64,000 nt of DNA from Bacteroidales bacterium (GTDB lineage Bacteria; Bacteroidota; Bacteroidia; Bacteroidales; VadinHA17). The notes under the pieces are model-generated. The model saw nothing but the letters and a program-made list of their open reading frames with translations. It was not told the origin of the DNA and ran no database searches. The translations under genes were made by a program, and so were the position numbers. Location of the stretch: NCBI GenBank assembly GCA_029932855.1, contig JAOZPG010000006.1, forward strand, positions 62,001 through 126,000. Reading direction: 5' to 3'. Shown here one piece after another: positions 17,221-25,926 of the stretch (the first letter of the stretch is position 1; every line of letters begins with the position of its first letter).

Positions 17221-18744
17221 ATGGACTTAATTATTACAGGAAACGACCTGACAATTGAAGACCTTGTCAATGTTGCCAGGAATAAACAAAAAGTAAAACT
17301 GCACAAGGATGCAGTAAGCAGGATCAATGCCTGCAGGCTTATGCTTGAAAGAAAGATTGAGAAGAAGGAAATAATGTATGGTGTGAATACCGGTATTGGG
17401 GAATTCTCGGAAATGGTCCTTAATGATGACCAGGTAAAGGAATTTCAAAAGTATCTCATATATAATCATGCAGCCGGCATAGGAGACCCCATGCCGGAAG
17501 ATTATGTCAGGGGAGCCATGCTCGGTCGCATAAATGTTCATGCTCATGGCAATTCAGGCTGCAGGCTTGAGATCACACAGACATATGTTGATATGCTTAA
17601 CAAGGGGGTTACCCCCTATGTGTGTCAGAAAGGATCAGTGGGTGCTTCGGGCGATCTTGCACCCATGGCGCAGATAGCCCTTCTCCTTATGGGCGAAGGG
17701 AAGGCCTATTATAAAGGAAAACTGCTTGAGGGCGGGGAGGCAATGGAAAAGGCCGGTATCCCGGTGCCGGGACTTAAGGCAAGGGACGGGCTTGCTGCAA
17801 TAAATGGTTCGAATGCCCTTACGGCCATGAGTGCCCTCTTCCTGTATGATGCAAACAACTGGCTTAAACAAGCCGAAATAGCAGCTGCCATGTCACTGGA
17901 AGCACTGAAGGCGAATATGGGTCCTTATACTCCCAGGCTACATGAAGTAAGGGGTTTTTATGGAGCTATACGATCATCAAAAGCAATTGGCAGGCTGGTA
18001 AAAGGTGGCGACCTGCAGCAGGGCAAGGTAAAAGCCAAAGTACAGGATGCTTATTCCATGAGGTCCAGCCCACAGGTTATAGGTACTGCTCATGATGCAC
18101 TTGCATATGCCAGGTCACAGGTAGAGATAGAGCTTAACGGTGTGGGTGACAATCCTATATTTTTCCCTGAGGAAAACATACAGCTTTCAGGTGCCAATTT
18201 TCAGGGATCACCTGTTGCTTTGCCTATGGATATGGCAGGGGTGGCTATTACTATGGTCAGCGTGCTCTCGGAAAGAAGGCTTAACAGGTTAAATAATCCT
18301 GCACTGAGTGGCGGGCTGCCAGCTTTTCTTACTAAAGGAGCCGGTATGTTCTCAGGGATGATGCTAAGTCAGTATACAGCAGACATGCAAATAGTGGAGC
18401 AAAAACTACTTTCTGCACCTGCCTCTATTCAATCCATACCTGCTGCTGCCGACCAGGAAGACTTTGTTTCCATGGGCATGAATACTGCAATAAAGAACTT
18501 TCAGATACTGGATAATGCTTACGGAGTGCTGGGAATTGAGTTTATGGCTGCCGCACAGGCCCTGGATTTTAGGGACTTTACATTTGGCAGGGGAGTAGAG
18601 ATTGCCAGGCAGATGGTAAGAAAAAATGTTAAGTTTCTCGATATTGACAGGCCCCTGCATGCCGATCATACTAAGATGAAGGAAGTGGTAAAATCCTGCC
18701 AGATACTGGAAGAGGTGGAATTGCAGATGGGTAGCCTGGAGTAA
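17221..18744 (+). CDS. MIO-type aromatic amino acid ammonia-lyase, histidine ammonia-lyase family
   Basis: 507 residues from ATG at 17221; an upstream in-frame TTG at 17167 would only add an unconserved leader. The Ala-Ser-Gly triad that cyclises into the MIO cofactor is in GSVGASGDLAPMAQIAL. Other active-site positions known from HutH are present: Tyr in YGVNTGIG, His in YNHAAGIG, Asn in INGSNALTA, Tyr/Arg in QDAYSMRSSPQ, Phe in GANFQGSP and Glu in DQEDFVSMG. However, HutH normally reads QEDHVSM and SHA; here His is Phe and Ser is Asn. No other hut gene is nearby, so histidine is the likeliest but not a proven substrate. Converges with the vWA gene. Confidence 0.85.
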   Translation: MDLIITGNDLTIEDLVNVARNKQKVKLHKDAVSRINACRLMLERKIEKKEIMYGVNTGIGEFSEMVLNDDQVKEFQKYLIYNHAAGIGDPMPEDYVRGAMLGRINVHAHGNSGCRLEITQTYVDMLNKGVTPYVCQKGSVGASGDLAPMAQIALLLMGEGKAYYKGKLLEGGEAMEKAGIPVPGLKARDGLAAINGSNALTAMSALFLYDANNWLKQAEIAAAMSLEALKANMGPYTPRLHEVRGFYGAIRSSKAIGRLVKGGDLQQGKVKAKVQDAYSMRSSPQVIGTAHDALAYARSQVEIELNGVGDNPIFFPEENIQLSGANFQGSPVALPMDMAGVAITMVSVLSERRLNRLNNPALSGGLPAFLTKGAGMFSGMMLSQYTADMQIVEQKLLSAPASIQSIPAAADQEDFVSMGMNTAIKNFQILDNAYGVLGIEFMAAAQALDFRDFTFGRGVEIARQMVRKNVKFLDIDRPLHADHTKMKEVVKSCQILEEVELQMGSLE

Positions 18745-18746
18745 GC

Positions 18747-20144
18747 TTAAAAAAGTTTCACAGACTGGGAGCTTCCCGATTTTACAGTGATTTTCTTTAC
18801 AGTAGTGTAAAAACTGCGTTTAGCATACTTAGGACGAAAAATAATCTGATAACTCCCGGGCTGAAGTTCGATAGTCTCATGCTTCAGTCCGGGATTAATA
18901 TTATATATCCATTCCAGATCTTTTTCTCTCTGAACATAAATGCTTCCATAGCCGGGGTTTGACATCAACAATGTTACAACACCCGGATCGGGCAGGGTAA
19001 TATTAGTGTTTGTTGCCTGTTTGATATTAAGCTCGTTTACAAATATTCTGGGCAGTACAGGGATCTCAATATCATATTTCCCTTTCAGGTATTTCTCATC
19101 AATATTTACCTTTTGCATGTTAAGGGTGTTCATCTCACCGTGTTTCCTTACAATTACCTTCAGGTCGAGATACCTGCTGCTCCGTGTATTTATTCTTAAG
19201 CTGCCCTGTGGAGTGTCGGCAGCTATTATGGTATGCCTTCCGCTTGAAACACTGATATTGTCAACAATCACTTTTGGAAGGGTATGTATCACCAGCCTGT
19301 AGGTTATCAGTGGGTCAAGGTTTATTGTATCCGGCTTGCCACGGTTATTCATTGTGTGAACATAATGGTGAATCAGCTTTCCCGAGGCCATATCATAAAA
19401 TGTCATATTTACATTTGTTTCAGTAGGCATGCCTTTATCATCAAGAAGATTAACCTGTGCGGTTGTCGAGTTCAGAGCCTCGGTTATCACGACCCCGAGT
19501 ACTTCTTTGAAACTATCCTCATTGTGTGCATTATAGTAGTTGCCCACACATTCAAAGGTTTTCTTAAAGCTTGGGTCAAGGCCTATGCCTATAATAAAAG
19601 GCTTCAGGTAAATACCTTTTTGCTGCAGGTCTTTTGATACTTTACAGGGATCCCCGTCACAGGCTTCTATGCCATCGGTAATAAGTACAACAACATTTCT
19701 GCAGTTGTCGCATTTTGGGAAATCATTGCCGCATAGTGCCAGTGAATTAGCAATGGGAGTGGTACCTCTTGGCCTGAGATATCTTAGTTTCTGTCTTATA
19801 ACTGAGGCATTATTTTTAGAAAACGGAACTTCCAGCTTTGTATCGTTGCAATCCTGGGGGGGTACAACAGACTGATGCCCGTATGCCCTGAGGGCCATTT
19901 CAATATGGTCGAGTTTCTCAAGGCTGTCTATAGTGTGAATTAAGAATTTCTGAGCTATGTTTATTTTTCTGTCACTGTCCCAGTAGCCTGCCATGCTCTG
20001 TGAGCAGTCTAATAAAAACAGTATTCTTGTAGTGGGGGGTACAGGTTCTTTGTCTGATAAAGCAATCTGTGCATTTAAATTTCCGCTAATAAGTGTCAGC
20101 AAAATAATAAGTGATATCCCTGCTGTCCGGATCAAAAATTTCAT
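18747..20144 (-). CDS. Secreted von Willebrand factor A domain protein
   Basis: 465 residues. Signal peptide (to about residue 25, SGNLNAQ) followed by a vWA domain with a complete metal-ion adhesion site: DCSQS (Asp46, Ser48, Ser50), Thr in RPRGTTPIANSL and Asp in VVLITDGIEACDGDPC. Six or so cysteines in this domain (CNDTK, CGNDFPKCDNC, CDGDPC) suggest disulfides in the periplasm. The second half (~220-465) is beta-rich, with repeated segments resembling carboxypeptidase-regulatory-like folds. Ligand unknown. Its stop lies two bases from the ammonia-lyase stop. Confidence 0.88.
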   Translation of the reverse strand: MKFLIRTAGISLIILLTLISGNLNAQIALSDKEPVPPTTRILFLLDCSQSMAGYWDSDRKINIAQKFLIHTIDSLEKLDHIEMALRAYGHQSVVPPQDCNDTKLEVPFSKNNASVIRQKLRYLRPRGTTPIANSLALCGNDFPKCDNCRNVVVLITDGIEACDGDPCKVSKDLQQKGIYLKPFIIGIGLDPSFKKTFECVGNYYNAHNEDSFKEVLGVVITEALNSTTAQVNLLDDKGMPTETNVNMTFYDMASGKLIHHYVHTMNNRGKPDTINLDPLITYRLVIHTLPKVIVDNISVSSGRHTIIAADTPQGSLRINTRSSRYLDLKVIVRKHGEMNTLNMQKVNIDEKYLKGKYDIEIPVLPRIFVNELNIKQATNTNITLPDPGVVTLLMSNPGYGSIYVQREKDLEWIYNINPGLKHETIELQPGSYQIIFRPKYAKRSFYTTVKKITVKSGSSQSVKLF

Positions 20145-20233
20145 ACGGGTTCTGGTTTCTCACATAAAGGTAGAAAAAAACCTGAAATGTTAATGCTAAT
20201 CTTTTTTAGTTCAACGCGGGAGCATGGAAGGTC

Positions 20234-20264
20234 TTGGCATCTTGTGCAAATAAATGTACTTTTG
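20234..20264 (+). promoter_or_regulatory. Promoter for ychF (TTG, 20-base spacer, TACTTTTG)
   Basis: TTG at 20234-20236 and TACTTTTG at 20257-20264 are separated by 20 bases, which fits the Bacteroidetes -33/-7 consensus. The box ends 57 bases before the ychF ATG. Confidence 0.7.
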
Positions 20265-20321
20265 TGACAGATTACTTTCCTGCGGGACTTTTAGCTTTAC
20301 AGTCAATAATAAGATTATATT

Positions 20322-21419
20322 ATGGGATTAAAATGTGGAATTATCGGTCTGACAAATATTGGCAAGACCACTTTATATAATTGTATTTCAAATACAAGAG
20401 CAGAGATCACCGACTTTGCATATAGCTCGGGAAAATCGAATATGGGCATGGTAAATGTGCCTGATGCAAGGCTTGAAAAACTGGAGAGCATACAGGAAAC
20501 GCAGAAACTCATCCCGACAAGCATGGAAGTATTTGATATCCCGGGACTTGCAAAAGGTGCCAGCAAGGGGGAAGGAATGGGAAACAGTTTTCTTTCCGAT
20601 ATTAGAAATACCGATGCCCTGATACACGTATTGCGTTGCTTTGATGACAATAAGCTGCCTCATATAGAAGGCTCGGTTGATCCTGTACGTGATAAGGAGA
20701 TAGTTGACTTTGAACTTCAGCTGAGAGACCTGGAGTCTGTGGAGAAGAAAATGGAAAAGCTGGCAAAAATGGCCAGGGCGGGAGATAAAGAAGCAAAAAA
20801 GGCACACGAGGTATTAGCGAAATATAAAGCCCATCTTGAAGATTTTCAGCCGGTACGCACTGCTCCTGTAGATGCTGCTGACAAATATTATATTGAGGAT
20901 CTTGCCCTGTTGACTGCCAAGCCTGTAATGTATGTGTGTAACGTTGATGAGGCATCTGCCGTAAAAGGAAATAAATATGTTGAGGACGTCAAGCTTGCAA
21001 TTGAAGGAGAGGATGCGGAGATGCTTGTTATAGCAGGGGGACTGGAGGCAGAGATATCGGAGCTTGAAGAAGAAGCAGACAGGATAGAGTTCCTTGAGGA
21101 GGCAGGATTAAGTGAGCCTGGGATGCATAAGCTTATAAGAGCAGCATACAAGCTGTTAAGGCTCAATACTTTTTTTACTGTTGGGCCCAAAGAGATCAGG
21201 GCATGGACCATGAAAGAGGGAATGACCGCTCCTGAGGCTGCCGGGGTTATTCACAGCGATCTGGAAAGAGGCTTTATCCGGGCAGAGGTTATGCATTATG
21301 ATGATTTTATTGAGCTGGGAGGCGAACAGGCCTGCAAGGACAAGGGCAAATTACATATTGAGGGTAAAAATTATATAGTTAAAGATGGAGATATCCTACA
21401 TATCCGCTTCAATGTCTAG
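20322..21419 (+). CDS. ychF: Redox-responsive ATPase/GTPase YchF (OLA1 family)
   Basis: 365 residues. TRAFAC-class P-loop protein with OBG-like fold that binds ATP as well as GTP and associates with ribosomes. The P loop reads GLTNIGKTTLYN, the G3 motif is VFDIPGLAKGASKGEGMGNSFL, and the nucleotide-specificity loop is NVDE, the YchF-type replacement of NKxD. The C-terminal TGS domain is complete (FFTVGPKEIRAWTM, GFIRAEVMHYDDF, NYIVKDGDILHIRFNV). Its stop overlaps the start of the carboxypeptidase gene (ATGTCTAG), suggesting translational coupling. Confidence 0.96.
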   Translation: MGLKCGIIGLTNIGKTTLYNCISNTRAEITDFAYSSGKSNMGMVNVPDARLEKLESIQETQKLIPTSMEVFDIPGLAKGASKGEGMGNSFLSDIRNTDALIHVLRCFDDNKLPHIEGSVDPVRDKEIVDFELQLRDLESVEKKMEKLAKMARAGDKEAKKAHEVLAKYKAHLEDFQPVRTAPVDAADKYYIEDLALLTAKPVMYVCNVDEASAVKGNKYVEDVKLAIEGEDAEMLVIAGGLEAEISELEEEADRIEFLEEAGLSEPGMHKLIRAAYKLLRLNTFFTVGPKEIRAWTMKEGMTAPEAAGVIHSDLERGFIRAEVMHYDDFIELGGEQACKDKGKLHIEGKNYIVKDGDILHIRFNV

Positions 21420-23103
21420 AAAGTATTTGATTATATCTTTTTTTCTCTTGTTTCTGGCTGCTTTATCCCCTGCACAAGACAATATATCCCTCGCAGAGGC
21501 CTGCCTGGAGGAAAGGGGAGAGCTGATAATTGAATTCGCCAATCCCGGCAGGGAAATACTTGTAAAGGCAGGCAGCTTTATCTCCATCGATAATGTAAGT
21601 GCAGAAAAAGTGAGAGCCTACATAAATAAAGAAGGTTTTTATAGATTCCTGGAGCTGAATATAGATTTCTCAGTTCTTAAAGCTCCTTCGCTTGATGCTG
21701 CTGCAGATGTAAAGGGGGGCAGTTTTTTTGAGCAATATCCTTCATATGATCAGTACGATTCAATAATGAGGAAGTTTGCTGAGGATTACCCCCTGCTTTG
21801 CACTCTTGATACTATAGGATACAGTGTTCAGGACAGGCTTCTTCTGGTGTTAAAGCTGTCAGATAATGTTGGAGTGGATGAGTCAGAACCCGAGTTTTAT
21901 TATACATCCACCATGCATGGAGATGAGACCCTGGGCTTTATGCTTATGCTCAGGCTTATAGATCACCTGCTTTCGAATTATGCTAGCGATATTTATATTA
22001 CCAGCCTGCTTAACTCCATTGAACTTTATATCAATCCCCTGGCCAATCCCGATGGATTTTACAGGGACGGGGGACCTAGCCGTTTTAATGCCTCCAATGT
22101 GGACCTGAACCGTAATTTTCCTGATCCATGGAACGGGCCCCACCCCGACGGAAAAGATTACGCACCGGAGAATACCGCACAGATGGATTTTATGAGATCA
22201 AGGCATTTTGTGATGTCTGCCAATTTTCATTCGGGAGCTGAAGTGGTAAATTATCCATGGGATAACTGGACGTCCTACCAGAAGATTCACCCCGATGACA
22301 GCTGGCTGCAGTTTGTCTCTCATGAATATGCCGATACCGTACATCAATACAGCACAGGCTATATGACCGGTTTTGACAGTGGTGTGACAAATGGGGGAGA
22401 CTGGTATGTAATAGATGGGGGAAGGCAGGATTATGTTACATATTTCCTTTCCGGCAGGGAAGTGACGATTGAACTTGATAATACCAAGATCACCCCCGTG
22501 AGCCAGTTAAATGAGCACTGGGAATATAACTACCGCTCGCTGATTAACTATGCCTGTCAGGCAGGTTATGGTGTGCAGGGACAGGTAAGTGATTCTTCTA
22601 CAGGGATGCCGCTCAAAGCTATGATTAAGATTGCCGGTCATGACCATGACTCATCAATGGTGTTCAGTGAAGCAGGGAATGGCTTTTATGTGAGGCTCCT
22701 GGACGAGGGAATATATGATATTACATTTTCTGCTCCGGGATATTTTGATACTGTCATCACTGATATTTCTGTATTAAACTATCACAGCACTATTCTTAAT
22801 GTAAAAATGCTTCCTTTAGCTGCCGGTGTGGGACCGCTTCCGGAGATAGCGGGACTGAGAATTTTCCCCAATCCTGTTTCTTCCGGTCTTTCTGTTGATT
22901 TCAGTCTTGCAGCTCCCGGAGAGCTTGTGTTTACTGTTTATTCAATGAGTGGCAGGATGGTATTTGTCGAGACTAAATATTTCCGGGAAGGAGATAAGAG
23001 TCACAGCTTACATTTTTCCGGTCTTCCGGCTGGCATTTATTTTCTGCATATAGAAGGGCCCTCATCATGCAGTAGCAGAAAATTCATTAAAGACAGCAGG
23101 TAA
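21412..23103 (+). CDS. M14 zinc carboxypeptidase exported by the type IX secretion system
   Basis: 563 residues from ATG at 21412, which overlaps the ychF stop by eight bases and opens directly with a signal peptide (SRKYLIISFFLLFLAALSPAQ). The M14 domain (~105-375) has the zinc ligands His169 and Glu172 (STMHGDETLG) and His273 (SANFHSGAEV), substrate-site VDLNRNF and catalytic Glu354 (VTIELDNTK). A transthyretin-like beta domain (GVQGQVSDSSTGMPLKAMI) follows. The last ~80 residues are a type A T9SS sorting tail: RIFPNPVSS, YSMSGRMV, GLPAGIYFLHI. It would be exported across the outer membrane and trim C-terminal residues from peptides. Confidence 0.93.
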   Translation: MSRKYLIISFFLLFLAALSPAQDNISLAEACLEERGELIIEFANPGREILVKAGSFISIDNVSAEKVRAYINKEGFYRFLELNIDFSVLKAPSLDAAADVKGGSFFEQYPSYDQYDSIMRKFAEDYPLLCTLDTIGYSVQDRLLLVLKLSDNVGVDESEPEFYYTSTMHGDETLGFMLMLRLIDHLLSNYASDIYITSLLNSIELYINPLANPDGFYRDGGPSRFNASNVDLNRNFPDPWNGPHPDGKDYAPENTAQMDFMRSRHFVMSANFHSGAEVVNYPWDNWTSYQKIHPDDSWLQFVSHEYADTVHQYSTGYMTGFDSGVTNGGDWYVIDGGRQDYVTYFLSGREVTIELDNTKITPVSQLNEHWEYNYRSLINYACQAGYGVQGQVSDSSTGMPLKAMIKIAGHDHDSSMVFSEAGNGFYVRLLDEGIYDITFSAPGYFDTVITDISVLNYHSTILNVKMLPLAAGVGPLPEIAGLRIFPNPVSSGLSVDFSLAAPGELVFTVYSMSGRMVFVETKYFREGDKSHSLHFSGLPAGIYFLHIEGPSSCSSRKFIKDSR

Positions 23104-23132
23104 TTTTTTCTCTTTATCAGGAATTAAAAAAT

Positions 23133-23140
23133 TATATTTG
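23133..23140 (+). promoter_or_regulatory. -7 promoter box (TATATTTG)
   Basis: Exact TAnnTTTG match, 32 bases upstream of the ATG at 23173 of the PafA-like gene. No clear TTG at the right spacing. Confidence 0.5.
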
Positions 23141-23172
23141 CCATTCAGTAAAATGCACAAACATAAATATAC

Positions 23173-24810
23173 ATGCCTAATTTTTCATTTCTAAAGAAGA
23201 TATGTGCCGGGCTGCTGCCTGTTTCCTTATTTCTTGCCCCGACGTTTATTGCAACAGCTCAGCGTTCAGGCAGGATACCATCAGAGAAGCCCGCACTGAT
23301 CATAGGACTGGTGTTAGACCAGATGCGTCCCGACCAGATATACAGGTACTGGGATAAATTTGGGGATGATGGATTTCGCAAGCTCGTCGATAACGGAACA
23401 GTAATGAGACAGGCAGGCTTTCATTATAATAATACTCAGCCTGCACCGGGCTGTGCAACTATTGCCACCGGAGCACAACCTTCTGTTCATGGCATTGTGT
23501 CTGATTCGTGGTATGAGATGCTTAAGGATGGACTTATTCATTGCACGGATGATAAAAGTGTTAAGCCTGTTGGGGGAGCCTTTGAGCAGGGACAGTATTC
23601 ACCGCATAATATTCTTGTTTCAAGCCTGGGAGATGAGATTAAACTGGCCGGTAAGGATAATAAAGTTTTTTCCATTGGCTGGAGTAATGAATGTGCAATA
23701 ATTTCGGGCGGGCATTCTGCCAACGGAGCTTTCTGGATAGACAGCAGGTCGGGCAGATGGATGACAAGCTCATATTACTGTGAGATGCTGCCCGGCTGGC
23801 TAAATAAGTTTAATGAAAAAGGCTTTCCCGATATTTACCTTGAAAGAATATGGGAGCCACTTCTTCCCCTTGAAGAATATACTGGATATGCTGTTAATAA
23901 AAGTATTTCCCTGCCGGTAGATCTTGAGAGGGAGAGCAGGATAGACAGGAATACCAGGAACTACAGTATGCTCAGGGATACTCCTTACGGGAATACCATG
24001 GTATTGAATATGGCAATGAACCTTATTTACGAAGAGCAGATGGGTAAAGATGAACATGTCGATTATCTGATAATTAACCTGCCGGCCATAGGGGCGGTTG
24101 CAAAAAAATATGGCAGGGAATCTGTTGAGCTTGAAGATGCCTTCCTGAGGCTGGACCAGGATATAGCCCTGCTCTTAAGTTCACTGGATGAATGGGTGGG
24201 AAAAAACAGAATGCTGATCTATCTTACCGCAACACATGGTATGAACCAGGATATTAAATATCTTAAGAATGCCAAAATGCCTGCAGGTGAGTTCGACGGT
24301 AATCAGGCCCTTTCACTGCTGAGGGCATACCTCAATGCAAGGTTCGGTCGTGGGAACTGGGTTAAGTCATATTATGAGAATCAGGTATTTTTAAACCGTT
24401 CCCTTATTGAAGATTCCAGGCTTTCAATAGATGATATACGAAATGAAGTAGCGAATTTTATGATACAGTTTGAGGCTGTTGCCCATGCAATATCAGCCAC
24501 AACCATCACTTCCTCATATTTTCCCGGGGGGATTAATTCGCTCTTGCAAAACGGATATAATGCCAAGCGGTCAGGCGATGTTATGATTGTGCTGAGGAGC
24601 GGATGGAGCATGAAGGGTCAGCACAGGGAAGGAACAGGCTATAATTATGGCAGGAAGGTTCCTCTTATCTGGTATGGCTGGAAGGTGAGGCGTAAGACAA
24701 TTCACAGGGAGGTGGATATGTCTGATATTGCCCCCACAATTTCATATTTTTTAGATATTTCCGTACCCGATGCCAGTACGGGGAAACCAATATTGGATAT
24801 GCTGGAATAA
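23173..24810 (+). CDS. PafA-like alkaline phosphatase superfamily protein, probably catalytically dead
   Basis: 545 residues with a signal peptide (to ~30). The overall layout follows the PafA-type phosphatases of Bacteroidetes: IGLVLDQMRPDQIYRYWDKFGDDGFRKL, PSVHGIVSDSWYE, VFSIGWSNECAIISGGHSANGAFWID and VPLIWYGW. Most catalytic positions have changed. The nucleophile Thr is Pro90 (in NNTQPAPGCATIATG) and the following His is Cys94. The Lys/Arg pair is Ser171/Glu173. The Asp and His zinc ligands of the STDYVGH segment are Gly307 and Lys311. TADHG is TATHG, and the last His ligand is Lys495. Only Asp49 and His355 remain. Alignment is by eye. An exported pseudoenzyme is the best reading. Confidence 0.85.
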   Translation: MPNFSFLKKICAGLLPVSLFLAPTFIATAQRSGRIPSEKPALIIGLVLDQMRPDQIYRYWDKFGDDGFRKLVDNGTVMRQAGFHYNNTQPAPGCATIATGAQPSVHGIVSDSWYEMLKDGLIHCTDDKSVKPVGGAFEQGQYSPHNILVSSLGDEIKLAGKDNKVFSIGWSNECAIISGGHSANGAFWIDSRSGRWMTSSYYCEMLPGWLNKFNEKGFPDIYLERIWEPLLPLEEYTGYAVNKSISLPVDLERESRIDRNTRNYSMLRDTPYGNTMVLNMAMNLIYEEQMGKDEHVDYLIINLPAIGAVAKKYGRESVELEDAFLRLDQDIALLLSSLDEWVGKNRMLIYLTATHGMNQDIKYLKNAKMPAGEFDGNQALSLLRAYLNARFGRGNWVKSYYENQVFLNRSLIEDSRLSIDDIRNEVANFMIQFEAVAHAISATTITSSYFPGGINSLLQNGYNAKRSGDVMIVLRSGWSMKGQHREGTGYNYGRKVPLIWYGWKVRRKTIHREVDMSDIAPTISYFLDISVPDASTGKPILDMLE

Positions 24811-24816
24811 AATTTT

Positions 24817-24824
24817 TATATTTG
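24817..24824 (+). promoter_or_regulatory. -7 promoter box (TATATTTG)
   Basis: Exact TAnnTTTG match beginning seven bases after the preceding stop codon and 43 bases upstream of the TPR-protein ATG at 24868. Single transcription unit with a terminator behind it. Confidence 0.55.
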
Positions 24825-24867
24825 CTGGCTAATTAATTAATTTATGTTTTAATAAAGAGAAAGTATT

Positions 24868-25842
24868 ATGAGATTTTTGAAAATGAAAACCCTTATCGTT
24901 CTGGTCCTGTTAATTAGTACTGTAAGTGTTTTTGCACAGACAAAAAAGGAAGCGGTAGATGCCTATAATAAAGGAGCTGCTGCGATTGCTTCCGATCCTG
25001 CTGGTGCGGTAGCAGCATTTGAAGAATGTATTGCCATTAGCAAACAACTTGGTGAAGAAGGAGAAGAAACTTATAATAATGCAGCCAAACAAATTCCGGG
25101 ATTACATTATAAGATTGCCATGATAGCCTATAAGAAAAAGGATTTTCCTGTAGCAATTAAAGAATTTGAGAAAGCAATGGATACTGGTGATACCTATAAT
25201 AATGAGCAGATTGCCGGCAAAGCTAATAAGGTAATCCCCCAGGTTTATAATATTTCAGCTACAAACCATTATAAGAATAAAAGATACGAAGAAGCCCTGG
25301 TTTGTTTTGATAAGGCAATTGAGTATAAGCCGGATTATGCAAAGCCATACTTAGGGAAAGCAGGGGTTTATAAGAAGCAGGGAGATAGCGGAAAGATGAT
25401 TGAGATGTGTGACAAGGCAATTGAGCTTGGTAAAAAGACCAATGATAAGAAAACAGCAGGCAGTGCCATGAAGCTTGCTAAAAATTCCATGTTTAACCAG
25501 GCCGTTTCATTTATTGGTAAAGAGCAGTGGCCCGAGGCTGAAAGCTCACTTAACAAGTCTATAGCCTATGGAAATAAAACTCCTGATGCATACTATCAGC
25601 TGGGTAAAGTATTAAGTTCCCAGAAAAAATGGGATGAAGCAATTGCCAGTCTGAATAAAGCCATAGAGCTGGATGCTGAAAGCGACAATGTTGCCAAGGC
25701 CAAGTATTATTTTGAGCTGGGAGATGCTTATTTAGGCTCGGGTGACAGTAGTGCTGCCTGTGCTGCCTATAAGAATGCTGTTTATGGTGATTATGCGGCA
25801 AATGCCAAATATCAGGTAGAGCAGGTGCTTAAGTGCAAATAA
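24868..25842 (+). CDS. Exported tetratricopeptide-repeat protein
   Basis: 324 residues with a signal peptide (LIVLVLLISTVSVFAQ). At least five TPR-like helix pairs follow, recognisable by the Ala/Gly/Tyr pattern: AVDAYNKGAAAIASDPAGAVAAFEECI, HYKIAMIAYKKKDFPVAIKEFEKAM, HYKNKRYEEALVCFDKAIEYKPDYAKPYLGKAGVY, AYYQLGKVLSSQKKWDEAIASLNKAIEL and YYFELGDAYLGSGDSSAACAAYKNAV. Such periplasmic TPR proteins act as scaffolds; partner unknown. It stands alone, with a -7 box before and a terminator after. Confidence 0.88.
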   Translation: MRFLKMKTLIVLVLLISTVSVFAQTKKEAVDAYNKGAAAIASDPAGAVAAFEECIAISKQLGEEGEETYNNAAKQIPGLHYKIAMIAYKKKDFPVAIKEFEKAMDTGDTYNNEQIAGKANKVIPQVYNISATNHYKNKRYEEALVCFDKAIEYKPDYAKPYLGKAGVYKKQGDSGKMIEMCDKAIELGKKTNDKKTAGSAMKLAKNSMFNQAVSFIGKEQWPEAESSLNKSIAYGNKTPDAYYQLGKVLSSQKKWDEAIASLNKAIELDAESDNVAKAKYYFELGDAYLGSGDSSAACAAYKNAVYGDYAANAKYQVEQVLKCK

Positions 25843-25866
25843 AGAGAAAACAAAGGATTTTAGTTA

Positions 25867-25897
25867 AGAGCTCTGCAATGCAGGGCTCTTCTTTTTT
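25867..25897 (+). terminator. Rho-independent terminator after the TPR gene
   Basis: AGAGCTCTGC (25867-25876) pairs with GCAGGGCTCT (25880-25889) with one G-U pair and a three-base loop, followed by TCTTTTTT. It lies between two convergent genes. Confidence 0.9.
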
Positions 25898-25926
25898 ACA
25901 TGCTTTTTACATGCTTTGTTTTTTAC

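Noticed and set aside
23173-24810. Active alkaline phosphatase call from overall similarity
   Set aside because: Nucleophile and nearly all zinc-ligand positions are substituted, so activity should not be assumed.
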